Source: Anabaena lutea FACHB-196
GTDB lineage: Bacteria > Cyanobacteriota > Cyanobacteriia > Cyanobacteriales > Nostocaceae
Direction: 5' to 3'
Assembly: GCF_014698305.1 (NCBI RefSeq)
Contig: NZ_JACJST010000002.1
Coordinates: forward strand, 186,001-250,000
DNA: 64,000 bases
The notes below the pieces were generated by a model. The model did not search any database, was not told the DNA's origin, and saw only the letters and a list, made by a program, of their open reading frames with translations. The stretch's first letter is position 1. Each line of letters starts with the position of its first letter. Shown here piece by piece: positions 17,403 through 27,865 of the stretch. The position numbers were made by a program, and so were the translations under genes.

Positions 17403-17435
17403 AATAGTCGGTTAAAACCGACTATTTTTGTTTTT
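17403..17435 (-). terminator. Terminator of the Uma2 gene
   Basis: A perfect 11-bp stem, AATAGTCGGTT (17403-17413) with AACCGACTATT (17416-17426), two-base centre. U-rich tracts occur on both outer sides, so it is bidirectional. It lies 15 bp after the Uma2 stop. Confidence 0.85.
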
Positions 17436-17440
17436 TATTA

Positions 17441-18139
17441 TCACTCTATTTCATCAGGATTCACACCTAAAGCCTTTAATTTTTCAGCTAAAAGTTGCGT
17501 TTTTTTCCTTTCTGCGGCTAAAGCTGTTTCTGCTTGTTCAGCACGTTGTTTTTCCTGTTCCAGAAGTTGGGAAATTTCCAGATATGAAGAAAACTTATTC
17601 CCATCAGGACGATAAATTTGTAATTCTTCCCCCGATAAATCAAATTTAATTCCTAACCTGGGACTAACCCAATTGTCCATTTCTGAAATGACATCTAAAC
17701 CATCTTCCGTTCTTAACCATCCTCTCAACTGATTATTTTGAGGATTATAAATATAATATTCTTCTACTCCATATCTTTCATAAAATATTAATTTCCTCTC
17801 CATTTCGGTTTGAGAATTGCTAGGAGAAAGAATTTCAAAAACTACCTGGGGTGCAATATTATTTTCTTGCCATTGTAAATAAGAACCGCGTTTACCTTTT
17901 GGTCGTCCAAATACAACCATAATATCTGGTGCATTGAATATATAATTTTTCCCTTCAATGGGATACCAAAATAAATCACCAGCAACAAAAACATCAGGGT
18001 TATCTGCAAATAACCAATCTAAATTTTGTTGAATAACTAATATCCAACGAAACTGTTCTGTATTATTAGCCATTGGTTGTCCATCATTGTCTGGGTAGAT
18101 GACCTCTGATGTATTTAGGGGTAGAGGTTGAGTAACCAT
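17441..18139 (-). CDS. Uma2-family (DUF820) PD-(D/E)XK protein
   Basis: A 232-residue Uma2 protein with a restriction-endonuclease-like fold. The core shows VFVAGDLFWYPIEGKNYIFNAPDIMVVFG (conserved Asp of APDIMVV) and APQVVFEILSPSN (the Glu and following strand). YERYGVEEYYIYNP is the usual late motif. A C-terminal coiled coil (about 180-230) is rich in EQEKQRAEQAETALAAERKK. Uma2 genes are very numerous in Nostocales and their biological role is not established. It stands alone between DUF29 and LapA genes on the minus strand and ends at a strong terminator. Confidence 0.88.
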   Translation of the reverse strand: MVTQPLPLNTSEVIYPDNDGQPMANNTEQFRWILVIQQNLDWLFADNPDVFVAGDLFWYPIEGKNYIFNAPDIMVVFGRPKGKRGSYLQWQENNIAPQVVFEILSPSNSQTEMERKLIFYERYGVEEYYIYNPQNNQLRGWLRTEDGLDVISEMDNWVSPRLGIKFDLSGEELQIYRPDGNKFSSYLEISQLLEQEKQRAEQAETALAAERKKTQLLAEKLKALGVNPDEIE

Positions 18140-18347
18140 AACTTTAAATTAGTTAGTTGTTTACTTTACTAAAATCTTAGCACTCAAGAATAGATACCCT
18201 AATTCTTAATAAAAACCAGAGAATAAATTCCCTGTCTAAAAGCCAAATTCGGTTAAAACCGCCTCACAAAAAAACTTTTTTCTTCCTCTTTGCGTCTTTG
18301 CGTCTACCCTACGGGATCTCCTGACGGAGATTGCGTGAGAAAAACCC

Positions 18348-18617
18348 CTAAAAATCCTCATCATCAATAAAAAACTCCGCCTCCTCATCAACCCTAGATT
18401 TCGACGCGCCCAACGCCCAAAAAGGCTGCAAAACCGCCACACCTAACAAACCCACAGCAACAGAAAAAGCCAACACTAACCCAAAAGGAATTTGAATTGA
18501 TTGAAAAACCAAAAACCGTAAAGATACAGGCGTAGCATTCTGCACCGAAATAAGTGCGATCGCAATCACCCAAACAGCTATAACTATAGATATTAATAAA
18601 TTCACAAAACTTTTCAT
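18348..18617 (-). CDS. LapA-domain (DUF1049) membrane protein
   Basis: An 89-residue protein with two membrane helices (about 5-25 and 40-65). The LapA-type motif between them is ALISVQNATPVSLRFL, and an acidic tail ends DDEDF. LapA-domain proteins help lipopolysaccharide assembly in enterobacteria; the cyanobacterial role is untested. A second protein with a similar N-terminal layout lies at 62334-62996. The gene is followed by repeat-like sequence (CTTTGCGTCTTTGCGTC, about 18290-18306). Confidence 0.75.
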   Translation of the reverse strand: MKSFVNLLISIVIAVWVIAIALISVQNATPVSLRFLVFQSIQIPFGLVLAFSVAVGLLGVAVLQPFWALGASKSRVDEEAEFFIDDEDF

Positions 18618-18727
18618 AACTTAATAAATAATTCCCCCTCTACACAAACGAAGAGGGGTAATAGTGGAGATTTTCAACCAGAAAAGCAAGAGAGAAAAAA
18701 CCTTCTGCCTTCTGCCTCCTGCCTTCT

Positions 18728-20155
18728 TTATCCTAACTTAGCAATTTCACTCTCCATAAATTGAGCAATCTGACTAAGTTTTTCTGGCGAGTTAGTTTCC
18801 ATATACACCCTCACCAAAGGTTCTGTACCAGAAGGACGCAGCAACACCCAGCTACCCTCTTCTAAATACAATTTAATCCCATCCTTCCGTCCAACTTCCT
18901 TCACCTTAATTCCCGCCACTACTGAAGGCGGATTTTTGGTGTAAGAGTCAATTACAGCATTTTTGTGAGACTCGGTCAGGTGTAAATCCAAGCGATTGTT
19001 ATACAAAGGACCATCAGCTTCTGCGATCGCTTCCTGAACCAACTGACTCAGCGGCTTACCCTCATAAGCAATCGCCTCAGCCACCAGCATATCGGCAAGA
19101 ACGCCATCCTTTTCAGGAATATGACCAATGATACTCAAACCACCCGATTCTTCCCCACCAATCAAAACAGCGGTTTCCCGCATCTTCTCCCCGATGTATT
19201 TAAAACCAACAGCAGTTTCATAAATTTGCAGACCATACTTAGCTGCAAAATTATCTAACAAGTGAGTAGTTGCCACCGTCCGCACAATCGCGCCACTTTT
19301 ACCCTTGTTTTTTATCAAATGCCGTGCTAGAACTAACAGCACTGTATTGGGAGTGAGGACATTACCTTGTTCATCGACAATACCAAAGCGATCGCTATCG
19401 CCATCTGTCGCCAGACCTAAATCAGCCTTATCAGCACGGACAGCATCCACCAACTCAACTAATTGTTCCCCTTTCGGTTCCGGCATACCGCCACCAAAAA
19501 GTACATCCCGCCAATCGTGGAAACTTTCTAACTGGCAACCACATTGTTGCAAAACTTCATCTAAATAACCGCGAGAGGTAGAATAAAGGGCATCATACTT
19601 GACCTTTAAATTCGCGCTTTTGATTTTTTCTACATCCAGTAAAGTGTAGATAAAATTCAAATAATCGGGCTTCGGATCAAAAGTAGAAATTGAACCTGAT
19701 GGATTACTTCCGGGCAACTCATCAGATGCACTTTCTATATTTGCCACAATATTATCAGTAATTTCTGGAGTGGCAGGCCCCGCATAATCGGGGATATATT
19801 TAATCCCACAATAAGGTGCAGGATTATGACTAGCAGTAAACATCAAAGCCCCTGCGGAATTCAAGTGACGGGCATTGTAGGCAATTACAGGAGTCGGACA
19901 ATCCCGATCTGTAATTTTCACATTCCACCCTAAATCAGCCAACACTGCGGCAGATGTCCGGGCAAATTCATCAGCCAAAAACCTTGTATCGTAGGCGATT
20001 AAAACTGGTCTATCTTTACTGTAGGCAGTTTCCAGGTAACTAGCTATCGCCCTGGTGACTTTCCGCACATTGGGGAAAGTAAAATCATCAGCAATAATGC
20101 CGCGCCAACCATCAGTACCAAATTTTATTTTGCTGGAATTGCTACTATTGCTCAT
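18728..20155 (-). CDS. Phosphoglucomutase/phosphomannomutase family protein
   Basis: A 475-residue alpha-D-phosphohexomutase that moves phosphate between C6 and C1 of a hexose phosphate. All four motifs are present: the phosphoserine loop TASHNPAPYCGIK (about 107-119), metal-binding DGDSDRFGI (about 252-260), sugar-binding GEESGG (about 337-342) and phosphate-binding RPSGTEPLVRVY (about 440-451). Size matches the bacterial PGM/PMM group; which sugar it prefers is not readable from the motifs. The stop is close to a short repetitive CTTCTGCCT stretch. It diverges from the Cas4-like gene over 105 bp. Confidence 0.93.
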   Translation of the reverse strand: MSNSSNSSKIKFGTDGWRGIIADDFTFPNVRKVTRAIASYLETAYSKDRPVLIAYDTRFLADEFARTSAAVLADLGWNVKITDRDCPTPVIAYNARHLNSAGALMFTASHNPAPYCGIKYIPDYAGPATPEITDNIVANIESASDELPGSNPSGSISTFDPKPDYLNFIYTLLDVEKIKSANLKVKYDALYSTSRGYLDEVLQQCGCQLESFHDWRDVLFGGGMPEPKGEQLVELVDAVRADKADLGLATDGDSDRFGIVDEQGNVLTPNTVLLVLARHLIKNKGKSGAIVRTVATTHLLDNFAAKYGLQIYETAVGFKYIGEKMRETAVLIGGEESGGLSIIGHIPEKDGVLADMLVAEAIAYEGKPLSQLVQEAIAEADGPLYNNRLDLHLTESHKNAVIDSYTKNPPSVVAGIKVKEVGRKDGIKLYLEEGSWVLLRPSGTEPLVRVYMETNSPEKLSQIAQFMESEIAKLG

Positions 20156-20260
20156 TTTGCCACTCTCTCCCCTGCATCATCTTTACTATTAGGAAGCATC
20201 CCGCAAAGCGTGTGTAGCCGCAAGTATCCCCACCGTATTTTCTCTCACTCTACCTGAGCA

Positions 20261-21115
20261 ATGTCAACCCCCGATAGACCTTTTGCCAGTTATCACCTTT
20301 GGTCTTTAGTTGCCCCAGCGACAGGGCAAGAACGTTGGCATTGCCAAATGAGGCGAGGATTTATTAAAGCGAGACAACACGAACCACAGGTGAAAACCTT
20401 GTTAGCGCAAGCTACTCCACCCCAGCGCATTGGTATACTTGCCCAAAAAGGTGTTTATGAGTTTCATCATCATCGGCATTTATTAACTCAATCTGATGGA
20501 GTAGAAAAAGTAGCCCAGTTACTAAAATTAAGCAATTTCACTTTTCAAGTGAAGCAACGGGTACTACAAATTTTGCAAAAATATCAAAATTCGCCCTTGC
20601 TTTTGGGTAAAAGGATTGTTCAATTAACCCCAGGTGATGAAGGATTTCCTAAACCGATTGTGATTGAACAGGAAAACTATTGTTTTCGATTATATGCAGC
20701 TATGGATTGTGTATTTATCGAGTCTGATAGTACCTTACATATTTTAGATTTTAAAACTGGTAAATCGGCTTTTGACCGAAGACAAGCATTAGTTTATTTA
20801 TTAGCAGCACGTTATCTTTATCCAGGAAAAACGGCTGTAGCATCTTTTTATAATTTGGAAGTTTGTCAAAAATCGGAGTTAATTACTCTTAATAACGATG
20901 AATTAGCATCTCTTGAATTTGAGTTAGCTAATATAGCCCACCAACATCAACTTGATTTACAAAAATATCAAACAGAAAGCAGTGATTTTAGTAAAATATT
21001 TCCACCAAATCCCGGCAATCACTGCCGATTTTGTCCATTTAACTCAATTTGCGAATTTTCCGATTTTAAGCTGGCAAAATCACACGCCATGCCAATTACT
21101 AAAAATCGCAGTTAA
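20261..21115 (+). CDS. Cas4/RecB-like PD-(D/E)XK nuclease family protein
   Basis: A 284-residue protein of the PD-(D/E)XK nuclease superfamily (Dna2/Cas4/RecB-C type). The catalytic region reads AMDCVFIESD...LHILDFKTGK (about 148-170): Asp of MDCV, Asp of LDFKTG, and Lys. A C-terminal CRFCPFNSIC cluster (about 256-265), with a further Cys near the N-terminus (WHCQMRRG), could hold a 4Fe-4S cluster as in Cas4. There is no CRISPR array or cas gene in the window, so a DNA-repair role is more likely than adaptation. It stands alone, diverging from the phosphohexomutase gene. Confidence 0.78.
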   Translation: MSTPDRPFASYHLWSLVAPATGQERWHCQMRRGFIKARQHEPQVKTLLAQATPPQRIGILAQKGVYEFHHHRHLLTQSDGVEKVAQLLKLSNFTFQVKQRVLQILQKYQNSPLLLGKRIVQLTPGDEGFPKPIVIEQENYCFRLYAAMDCVFIESDSTLHILDFKTGKSAFDRRQALVYLLAARYLYPGKTAVASFYNLEVCQKSELITLNNDELASLEFELANIAHQHQLDLQKYQTESSDFSKIFPPNPGNHCRFCPFNSICEFSDFKLAKSHAMPITKNRS

Positions 21116-21457
21116 TTACAGCAGAATTCAGGAGTCAGGAGTCAGGAGTAAAACTGGCGAATGTGTCTAGGTTTCAATTTAGATTCTGTACCTCATTGAT
21201 CTGCAATCTGCTGTATCAGAAAAATACACTGAATAAAAAATTAAAATTAATTATAAATTAAAAACAGTTTCAGGCGAGGATCTAAACAAGGACACTAGCT
21301 TTCTTAAAGTAGGAGAACGCAAGCTAAGTATAGAATAAGCTATATTAAACCCTTTAACTGTTGATACAGCAGATATCAGGTTGCAAAAGATACAAAATTT
21401 AATAACAAAGCCATATAAAAAGAGAATTTCAACTCTGTTCCCTATTCCCTGCTGCAA
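21116..21457. other. Intergenic region with a GGAGTCA heptamer run
   Basis: About 340 bp between two convergent genes. A tandem GGAGTCA run lies at 21128-21148. The remainder is AT-rich; short frames within it show no family likeness or codon pattern and are not called. Confidence 0.5.
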
Positions 21458-22819
21458 TTAACAGAATTGCTTAAAAAAGGATAAATCAATATTACCAAAA
21501 TGAATACTCATCGCAATATTCAATTGTTCTAAAGTGCCAACAAACCAACCAATACCATCGGTAGTAGCCGATTCATAGTGGTTAAACAAAATTGCAAATC
21601 TTTTTTCTAAAAATGGTTTGACTTTACGACAAATAAGTACCACTTTTAGCAGCAAGCCAATGGTGGATAACGTACCTTGATTACTGATCAAATCTAAAAA
21701 GATTGAATGTTGCGGGTATGCTTGGCTATTGACAACTAAAAAGTTTAGTAAGTGACTGCAAGTTCTGACGATCAAAAAATCAGTGAGATTTTGATCATCA
21801 GCTTGCGGTAATGTATTTTGTAAATGAGAGTATAAGCGTTGATTAAATTGACGTTTGCCATATTGTCCATCAACAGATGATATTAAATATTCATATAAAT
21901 CATCTTTAAAACTATGGAATTTGGCAGTTTGACTGCTATGGGTTAAAAATTTTTGTGCTTTTTCTTGATAAGTGCAGTCACCTTCCGCATTACCAATAAA
22001 TTGCTTTAAGGTGCTATACAGATCACTATCACTCAACAATGTAGGATTATTAATCGGGCGTAAAATTCGATTTGCCTCAAATGGCGAAACTTTTGTAATA
22101 ATATTAACTTGACGTATTTTATACGTTACATATTGTGATAAATCAATTTCAAATTTTTTCTGCACCTGTTGCTGAAAGTGTATAATCGTTTCTTTTTGTT
22201 CCAAAGTAGCGTTTTCGCTAATTAAACAATGTTCATATAAGTAGGGATAGCGCCGAATCAAACTCATTAAGGGCTGGCTATTTTTGTTACTATCCCATTT
22301 AGGGGTTTGATTAACTATTTGCGTAAAGCGACGTAAAATTACATACTGGTCACTTTCCGAAAAAATTTGCACCAGTTCACGCAAGCGCCTAATTTCTCGC
22401 AAGCGAAAACTACCTACTCCTAACCTATTGGGAGGAGAATCAAACAATTCGATTAATTCCGCAATAGCATGGTGCAGTTGCGGTTGCATATACCAGCGAT
22501 TAATTAAAATATGGCAACAACGGTTGAGGAAAAATTTAAAATCCTCTATTGCTGTTTTAGATCCTGTAATTTTGTCTAAAATTGAGATAATTTCTGGTTC
22601 AGGATAATTCGCACGTTCAATGAATAGACAGCGAAAGCGCTCAATCATTTGGCTGGGAGATTCCATTTGCACCAAATGAAGTAAATGTTGATATATTAGC
22701 TGTTCTTCTTGATAGCAGTCATGATAGTTGTGAAGATACTCCAGTCTACCACCTGGCAATTTGGCTGAAGGTGTTTGCTCCACAGTTGTTTCAGATTCAG
22801 AACTAATCCAATTGTTCAC
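21458..22819 (-). CDS. Conserved cyanobacterial protein of unknown function
   Basis: A 453-residue, largely helical soluble protein without signal peptide, membrane segment or recognised motif. Features are an N-terminal polar stretch, a region YHDCYQEEQLIYQHLLHLVQ (about 32-51), ILINRWYMQPQLHHAIAELIELF (about 108-130) and a C-terminal hydrophobic helix near IGLLLKVVLICRKVKPFLEKRF. The start is GTG at 22819, since no ATG gives a fuller frame. Codon use looks like that of the neighbours, so it is probably resident rather than recently acquired. I recognise it only as a type of long hypothetical protein seen in filamentous cyanobacteria. Confidence 0.7.
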   Translation of the reverse strand: MNNWISSESETTVEQTPSAKLPGGRLEYLHNYHDCYQEEQLIYQHLLHLVQMESPSQMIERFRCLFIERANYPEPEIISILDKITGSKTAIEDFKFFLNRCCHILINRWYMQPQLHHAIAELIELFDSPPNRLGVGSFRLREIRRLRELVQIFSESDQYVILRRFTQIVNQTPKWDSNKNSQPLMSLIRRYPYLYEHCLISENATLEQKETIIHFQQQVQKKFEIDLSQYVTYKIRQVNIITKVSPFEANRILRPINNPTLLSDSDLYSTLKQFIGNAEGDCTYQEKAQKFLTHSSQTAKFHSFKDDLYEYLISSVDGQYGKRQFNQRLYSHLQNTLPQADDQNLTDFLIVRTCSHLLNFLVVNSQAYPQHSIFLDLISNQGTLSTIGLLLKVVLICRKVKPFLEKRFAILFNHYESATTDGIGWFVGTLEQLNIAMSIHFGNIDLSFFKQFC

Positions 22820-23146
22820 CTGTTTTTACCGTTTACAAACGTCCTTAAGTTAGTTTTCATACTTTAAACTTTCCTTGTCAACCGTATAAATTCGGTTTTA
22901 ATAATGATTAACTGACTTTCTTCTCAATATTTTTAGGGAAGAATCTTATATGAATATCTTACAGTAAATACCGAAAAATTACTTAGTAGTTAAATAAAGT
23001 GAACATGAATATCCCCCGCCAGAGAGTAAAATTTTGATTAAGACAGGTAGGGAAATTGGGGCAAGGGGGAGTTTGGGGCAAATTCACAAATGCTTTTACC
23101 TAATCCCTCATTGCAAACTACAAGTTCCCAATACTCAATTCCTAGG
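22820..23146. other. Intergenic region upstream of the 453-residue hypothetical gene
   Basis: About 327 bp. It must hold the hypothetical gene's promoter and the 3' flank of the transglutaminase gene. No repeat run, hairpin terminator or known operator was recognised. Confidence 0.4.
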
Positions 23147-24829
23147 TTAAAAAGGCGATAATTCTTTAAGAATTGTAAACCGAATATGATTTATAGCCAA
23201 TTCGCCAATAGAAATATCTTCCTTAGTTAATCGACTACCATTACTGATCAGGGTTTCAAAGGTTATCCCTTTGCCAATTTCAATATGATACCAGCATAAG
23301 CCCATAAAGAAGCGTGTGGGATAAGGACCTGCATCACCCACGTCATCAGGATTAGACTCCATTGGCACCCAGCCAAAATTAGGGATATAGAACTCTAGCC
23401 AAACATGATTAAAGTCAGGTTGTAGAGGAACTCCTTGCTGTTCTCCATAGGGAGGGCATTTATATCTACCTACAGTCCGACAAAGAATTCCATTTAAACG
23501 GCACAAAGCCAGTAACACACCTACGTACTCGCCACAAGAACCAATACCACGTTCTAAAACTACATCTGGTGTGTCAATGTATGGCTTAATCCCATATGAT
23601 AACTGGTCATAGACGTAGTTACGGATGCTGTACATTTTCCGTAACATATTAGTTTCTGAACCAACTGCTTCACGAGCAGCACGACGGACAATAGCCGTAT
23701 CCATTGCTAAATCATCATCATCGACCAAGTAGCGTGCTTGGAATTCTGGTGTAGGTTCTGGAAGTCCTTCAACATCTTTAGGTGTGATGCGATACTTAAT
23801 TCCTCGGACTTCTAAAAGTGCTTTCCAGCCAAATATATGCCGTTCACCGGGAGTGAGGGAATCAAACTTAAATACGGCTACCCGTTGCCCCTCAATGATT
23901 TCTTCTGTAAAGGGTAAACCAATCGGTTCAACTTGTTTGAGCTTTTGGCGTTCAGTTTCTGAAGGTAGGGCAATACGCCATTCTACATTGGGTAAATAAA
24001 CCTCGTCTAGGGGAGAAATTTCCTCAACATAGGACATTTCTATAAGATAACCATTAGAGAGGGCGTAACGTTTATCTGGCTGATAATGATAATAGAGGGG
24101 ATGAATAAAAGTCATATCCCGGTAGGTTAACTCATGACTGGGGTCAGCATTGGGGTTATCTCGAATATAAGGCTCCTCAGTAGCATAAGCGATGTAGAGA
24201 TTTTCCTGCGTTGTATCTTGATTTCTATGTACTGCAATACCTGTAGGAGATGCAAAAGGTGTAAGCACACTGAATCGAATTTCCCCAGTTGCCCTATCCA
24301 TAGAATAAACGCTTTGCTCTGTGCGATCGCAAACCCACAGAGTTTCCTGAGTTACGGCCAAATTTTCTATACCCACACCAGGTGCATGAAACCTAGTAAT
24401 TTCTTTGCGTGTTTCGCGGTCAAAAACTAGAATATAGCCAAGTCTTTGACAACTAACATAAACAGTTGATTCCCAAACAGCAACGCCATCAGCAATATAA
24501 GGTAAAGTAACAAAATGCTCTAAACCTAAAGAGGAAAGTTTACACAGATAAACGCTATGATCACGGCTGACCCACAGAGTATCTTCCCAGACAGCTAAAC
24601 CTGTAACTTCTGTAAACTCCTTAACTTGGTGGGGATTGAGGATTGTACTGTTATCAGAGATCGGGTCAATCTCCAATAAATGTCCTTTGATCGTGTCGAT
24701 AGCAATAAGTCTATCTTTGATGAAAGCAATGCCATATAAAGTAGCAGCAGTAAGCGGTCGGATTGTTTTTTGGCCAAACATCTGGCTAACAGTCAAACTA
24801 GGGAGTGCAAAACTCATATTATTAGTCAT
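23147..24829 (-). CDS. Transglutaminase-like protein with N-terminal beta-propeller
   Basis: A 560-residue protein. Residues about 10-215 form NHL/SMP30-like propeller blades with repeated patterns (TGLAVWEDTLWVSRD, DGVAVWESTVYVSCQ, ENLAVTQETLWVCDR, TGIAVHRN). Residues about 240-350 are beta-rich. Residues about 385-510 are a transglutaminase-like domain with the Cys in GIGSCGEYVG, the His in DFNHVWLEFY, and WVPMESNPDD where an acidic residue is expected; Glu replaces the usual Asp. There is no signal peptide, so it may be cytosolic. The function is unknown, possibly peptidase or amidase. The first ATG lies inside a heptamer repeat; ATG 24817 is an alternative start. Confidence 0.8.
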   Translation of the reverse strand: MTNNMSFALPSLTVSQMFGQKTIRPLTAATLYGIAFIKDRLIAIDTIKGHLLEIDPISDNSTILNPHQVKEFTEVTGLAVWEDTLWVSRDHSVYLCKLSSLGLEHFVTLPYIADGVAVWESTVYVSCQRLGYILVFDRETRKEITRFHAPGVGIENLAVTQETLWVCDRTEQSVYSMDRATGEIRFSVLTPFASPTGIAVHRNQDTTQENLYIAYATEEPYIRDNPNADPSHELTYRDMTFIHPLYYHYQPDKRYALSNGYLIEMSYVEEISPLDEVYLPNVEWRIALPSETERQKLKQVEPIGLPFTEEIIEGQRVAVFKFDSLTPGERHIFGWKALLEVRGIKYRITPKDVEGLPEPTPEFQARYLVDDDDLAMDTAIVRRAAREAVGSETNMLRKMYSIRNYVYDQLSYGIKPYIDTPDVVLERGIGSCGEYVGVLLALCRLNGILCRTVGRYKCPPYGEQQGVPLQPDFNHVWLEFYIPNFGWVPMESNPDDVGDAGPYPTRFFMGLCWYHIEIGKGITFETLISNGSRLTKEDISIGELAINHIRFTILKELSPF

Positions 24830-24866
24830 TAGTCATTAGTCATTAGTCGTTAATCATTAGTAAAAG
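24826..24866. repeat. GTCATTA heptamer tandem repeat
   Basis: About six head-to-tail gtcatta/gtcgtta units start at the 5' end of the transglutaminase gene and may have replaced its natural leader. The same unit occurs at 7905-7930. Confidence 0.8.
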
Positions 24867-25006
24867 GCAACAGATTATTCTCTGCGTAAGAGCTTAAGAG
24901 CGTCCTCCTCTGCGTCCCCGCATCCCCAATGTAACTTTAGTTGATGGAATTCCTGCCATCACTAAATTATGATCGAATTTTGTAACCATTTCCTGTGACT
25001 TAAACG

Positions 25007-27865
25007 ATGTCTGCTCATTCTTTGCCTGAAGGTGCCGCTGCTTGGCATAGTTTAGAAGTTGATAAAGCGTTAGACCTGCTCGATAGTAACGTAGACAGTG
25101 GGTTAACACCTCAAGAGATTCAACAAAGGTTGCAAAAATACGGACCTAACGAACTAGAAGAACATGGCGGTCGAAGCGCTTGGGAAATTCTTCTAGATCA
25201 GTTCAAGAACATCATGTTGTTGATGCTGATAGGTGTAGCCCTGATTTCTGGTTTTTTAGATTTTTGGGCGTTACGACAAGGCACATTAAAACCTGGTGAA
25301 GTGCCATTCAAAGACACAATTGCGATTATGGCGATTGTTATCCTCAATGGTATTTTGGGCTATGTGCAGGAAAGCCGTGCTGAACAAGCTTTAGCGGCTT
25401 TGAAAAAAATGACCTCTCCTTTAGTGAGAGTCATCCGCGATCGCAAACTAGTAGAAATTGCAGCCAAGGAATTAGTACCTGGGGATGTGATGCTGCTGGA
25501 AGCTGGTATGCAAATAGCGGCTGATGGACGCTTAATAGAACAGTCTAATTTACAAGTGCGGGAGTCGGCACTAACGGGTGAAGCCGAAGCTGTGAATAAG
25601 CAGGCAACTCTCACATTACCAGAAGAAACATCTTTAGGCGATCGCCTGAATGTAGTCTATCAAGGAACGGAAGTTGTCCAAGGACGCGCCAAGGTTCTCG
25701 TCACTAAGACCGGGATGCAAACTGAACTAGGCAAAATTGCCGCTATGTTGCAGTCGGTGGAAAGTGAACCTACTCCATTACAGCAGCGAATGACCCAACT
25801 GGGTAATGTTCTGGTAACTGGTTCTTTGATTCTGGTTTTGATTGTAGTTGTCGGTGGTGTTATTCAAGCCAGAGGCTTTAGTAACTTACAAGAACTTTTA
25901 GAAGTTTCTTTGAGTATGGCAGTGGCTGTAGTCCCAGAAGGTTTACCAGCGGTAATTACCGTCACCTTAGCACTGGGAACCCAGCGCATGGTACGCCACA
26001 ATGCTTTAATTCGTAAATTACCAGCGGTGGAAACACTTGGGTCTGTCACCACCATTTGTTCTGATAAAACTGGTACTCTGACTCAAAACAAAATGGTAGT
26101 GCAGTCAGTGTACATGAATCAGCAAAATTTCCGTGTTACGGGAGAAGGTTATGCTCCCAATGGAGATTTTCAGTTAAATGGACAAAAAGTGACTGTAGAT
26201 GAGTGTCCAGAAATACCCGCTTTGCTAGTTGCTTGTGCCGTTTGTAATGATTCTGTACTGCAAAAAGAAGCCGGGGAATGGGCAATTTTAGGCGACCCCA
26301 CAGAAGGTGCATTAGTCACCCTCGCAGGGAAAGCGGGAATTGAAAAAGACCAATGGAATAGTAAATTACCCCGTGTGTCTGAGTTTCCCTTTTCTTCGGA
26401 ACGCAAACGCATGAGTGTAATTTGTCAAGTCCAAGAAGTCGCTACGGCTGATGCGTCTTTGAGTGCTGTTGATCCGGTTATCGCTGGCTTTTTAGAATCT
26501 GAACAATACTTAATGTTTACCAAGGGTTCGCCAGAATTAACCTTAGCTCGTTGTACTCAGATTTATTTAGGTAATCACGCTTCTTCTATTAATGAGGCAC
26601 AACGCACTCAAATTCTGGCAGCCAATGACCAAATGGCAAGTCAAGGTTTGCGGGTGTTAGGTTTTGCCTATAAACCATTGCTGGAAATACTTCCAGAAGG
26701 TTCAGAAGAAACATCAGAGCAAGATTTGGTCTGGTTGGGATTGGTGGGAATGCTCGATGCACCACGCCCGGAGGTGAGAGCCGCAGTAGCAGAATGTCGC
26801 CAAGCTGGTATTCGCCCAGTGATGATTACTGGCGACCATCAATTAACAGCCAAAGCGATCGCTATAGATTTGGGAATTGCTCGTGAAGATGATAGAGTCC
26901 TCACTGGTCAAGAATTGCAACGCATGACTGACCCAGAACTTGAGGAACAAGTTGATTTAGTGAGTATTTACGCCAGAGTCTCTCCAGAACACAAACTGCG
27001 AATTGTGCAAGCATTGCAACGTCGCGGTCGATTTGTGGCTATGACGGGCGATGGAGTCAACGATGCCCCCGCCCTCAAACAAGCCGATATAGGCATCGCA
27101 ATGGGCATCACAGGTACAGATGTGAGCAAAGAAGCCAGCGACATGGTGCTACTAGATGATAACTTTGCCACTATAGTTGCTGCTACTAAAGAGGGTAGAG
27201 TAGTCTATACCAACATTCGCCGTTTTATCAAATACATTTTGGGTAGTAACATTGGCGAAGTTCTCACTATTGCTGCTGCGCCTTTAATTGGTTTAGGCGG
27301 TGTGCCGCTGACTCCTCTGCAAATTCTTTGGATGAATTTGGTGACAGACGGTTTACCAGCCCTAGCTTTGGCGGTAGAACCCCCAGAACCAGATGTAATG
27401 CAGCGTCCACCTTTTAGCCCCCGCGAAAGTATTTTTGCTAGGGGTTTGGGTTCTTACATGATTCGCATTGGTATCATCTTTGCTATTATTACCATTGCCT
27501 TGATGTGGTGGGCTTATAATCATACCCATGCCCAAGGGTATCAGGGTAATCCTGAAGCTTGGAAAACCATGGTATTTACGACTCTGTGTATCGCACAAAT
27601 GGGTCATGCGATCGCTATTCGTTCCAACAATCAACTCATCATCGAAATGAATCCTTGGTCTAATCCTTTTGTTTTGGGTGCTGTAGTCGTGACAACAATT
27701 TTGCAGTTAATGCTAGTATATGTGCCACCTCTACGAGATTTCTTTGGCACTCATGAACTAAGTCTTTCAGAATTAGGTACTTGTATTGGGTTCAGTGCTT
27801 TGATGGTTGTCTGGATTGAAGGTGAAAAGATTTTCTTCCGCTTGAGAGGTAAAAAAACTGTCTAA
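25007..27865 (+). CDS. P-type cation ATPase, P2A (Ca2+-type, PacL-like)
   Basis: A 952-residue cation pump in the plasma membrane. It has an N-terminal cation-ATPase domain, TGEA in the actuator domain (about 185), the TM4 metal motif VVPEGLPA (about 309-316), phosphorylation motif [11 protein letters not shown] (about 351-361, D352), nucleotide-binding KGSPE, hinge [11 protein letters not shown] (about 680-690), and [12 protein letters not shown] in TM6. The PEGLPA plus NLVTDG combination is typical of SERCA-like calcium pumps such as cyanobacterial PacL; Ca2+ as substrate is inferred. All catalytic residues are present. It is a single gene with no obvious regulator beside it. Confidence 0.92.
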   Translation: MSAHSLPEGAAAWHSLEVDKALDLLDSNVDSGLTPQEIQQRLQKYGPNELEEHGGRSAWEILLDQFKNIMLLMLIGVALISGFLDFWALRQGTLKPGEVPFKDTIAIMAIVILNGILGYVQESRAEQALAALKKMTSPLVRVIRDRKLVEIAAKELVPGDVMLLEAGMQIAADGRLIEQSNLQVRESALTGEAEAVNKQATLTLPEETSLGDRLNVVYQGTEVVQGRAKVLVTKTGMQTELGKIAAMLQSVESEPTPLQQRMTQLGNVLVTGSLILVLIVVVGGVIQARGFSNLQELLEVSLSMAVAVVPEGLPAVITVTLALGTQRMVRHNALIRKLPAVETLGSVTTICSDKTGTLTQNKMVVQSVYMNQQNFRVTGEGYAPNGDFQLNGQKVTVDECPEIPALLVACAVCNDSVLQKEAGEWAILGDPTEGALVTLAGKAGIEKDQWNSKLPRVSEFPFSSERKRMSVICQVQEVATADASLSAVDPVIAGFLESEQYLMFTKGSPELTLARCTQIYLGNHASSINEAQRTQILAANDQMASQGLRVLGFAYKPLLEILPEGSEETSEQDLVWLGLVGMLDAPRPEVRAAVAECRQAGIRPVMITGDHQLTAKAIAIDLGIAREDDRVLTGQELQRMTDPELEEQVDLVSIYARVSPEHKLRIVQALQRRGRFVAMTGDGVNDAPALKQADIGIAMGITGTDVSKEASDMVLLDDNFATIVAATKEGRVVYTNIRRFIKYILGSNIGEVLTIAAAPLIGLGGVPLTPLQILWMNLVTDGLPALALAVEPPEPDVMQRPPFSPRESIFARGLGSYMIRIGIIFAIITIALMWWAYNHTHAQGYQGNPEAWKTMVFTTLCIAQMGHAIAIRSNNQLIIEMNPWSNPFVLGAVVVTTILQLMLVYVPPLRDFFGTHELSLSELGTCIGFSALMVVWIEGEKIFFRLRGKKTV

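Noticed and set aside
18236-18442. Minus-strand frame over the LapA 3' end
   Set aside because: It is a shadow of the LapA-like gene plus repeat sequence, rich in Arg/Phe.
20261-21115. Cas4 of a CRISPR system
   Set aside because: The protein has Cas4-like features, but no array or other cas gene is in the window, so only the nuclease family is called.
21251-21457. 68-codon frame upstream of the stop of the long hypothetical gene
   Set aside because: No Shine-Dalgarno, no family likeness; sits in an AT-rich gap.
24826-24866. CRISPR array
   Set aside because: The short repeats are 7-bp head-to-tail units without spacers, here and in all other heptamer runs.
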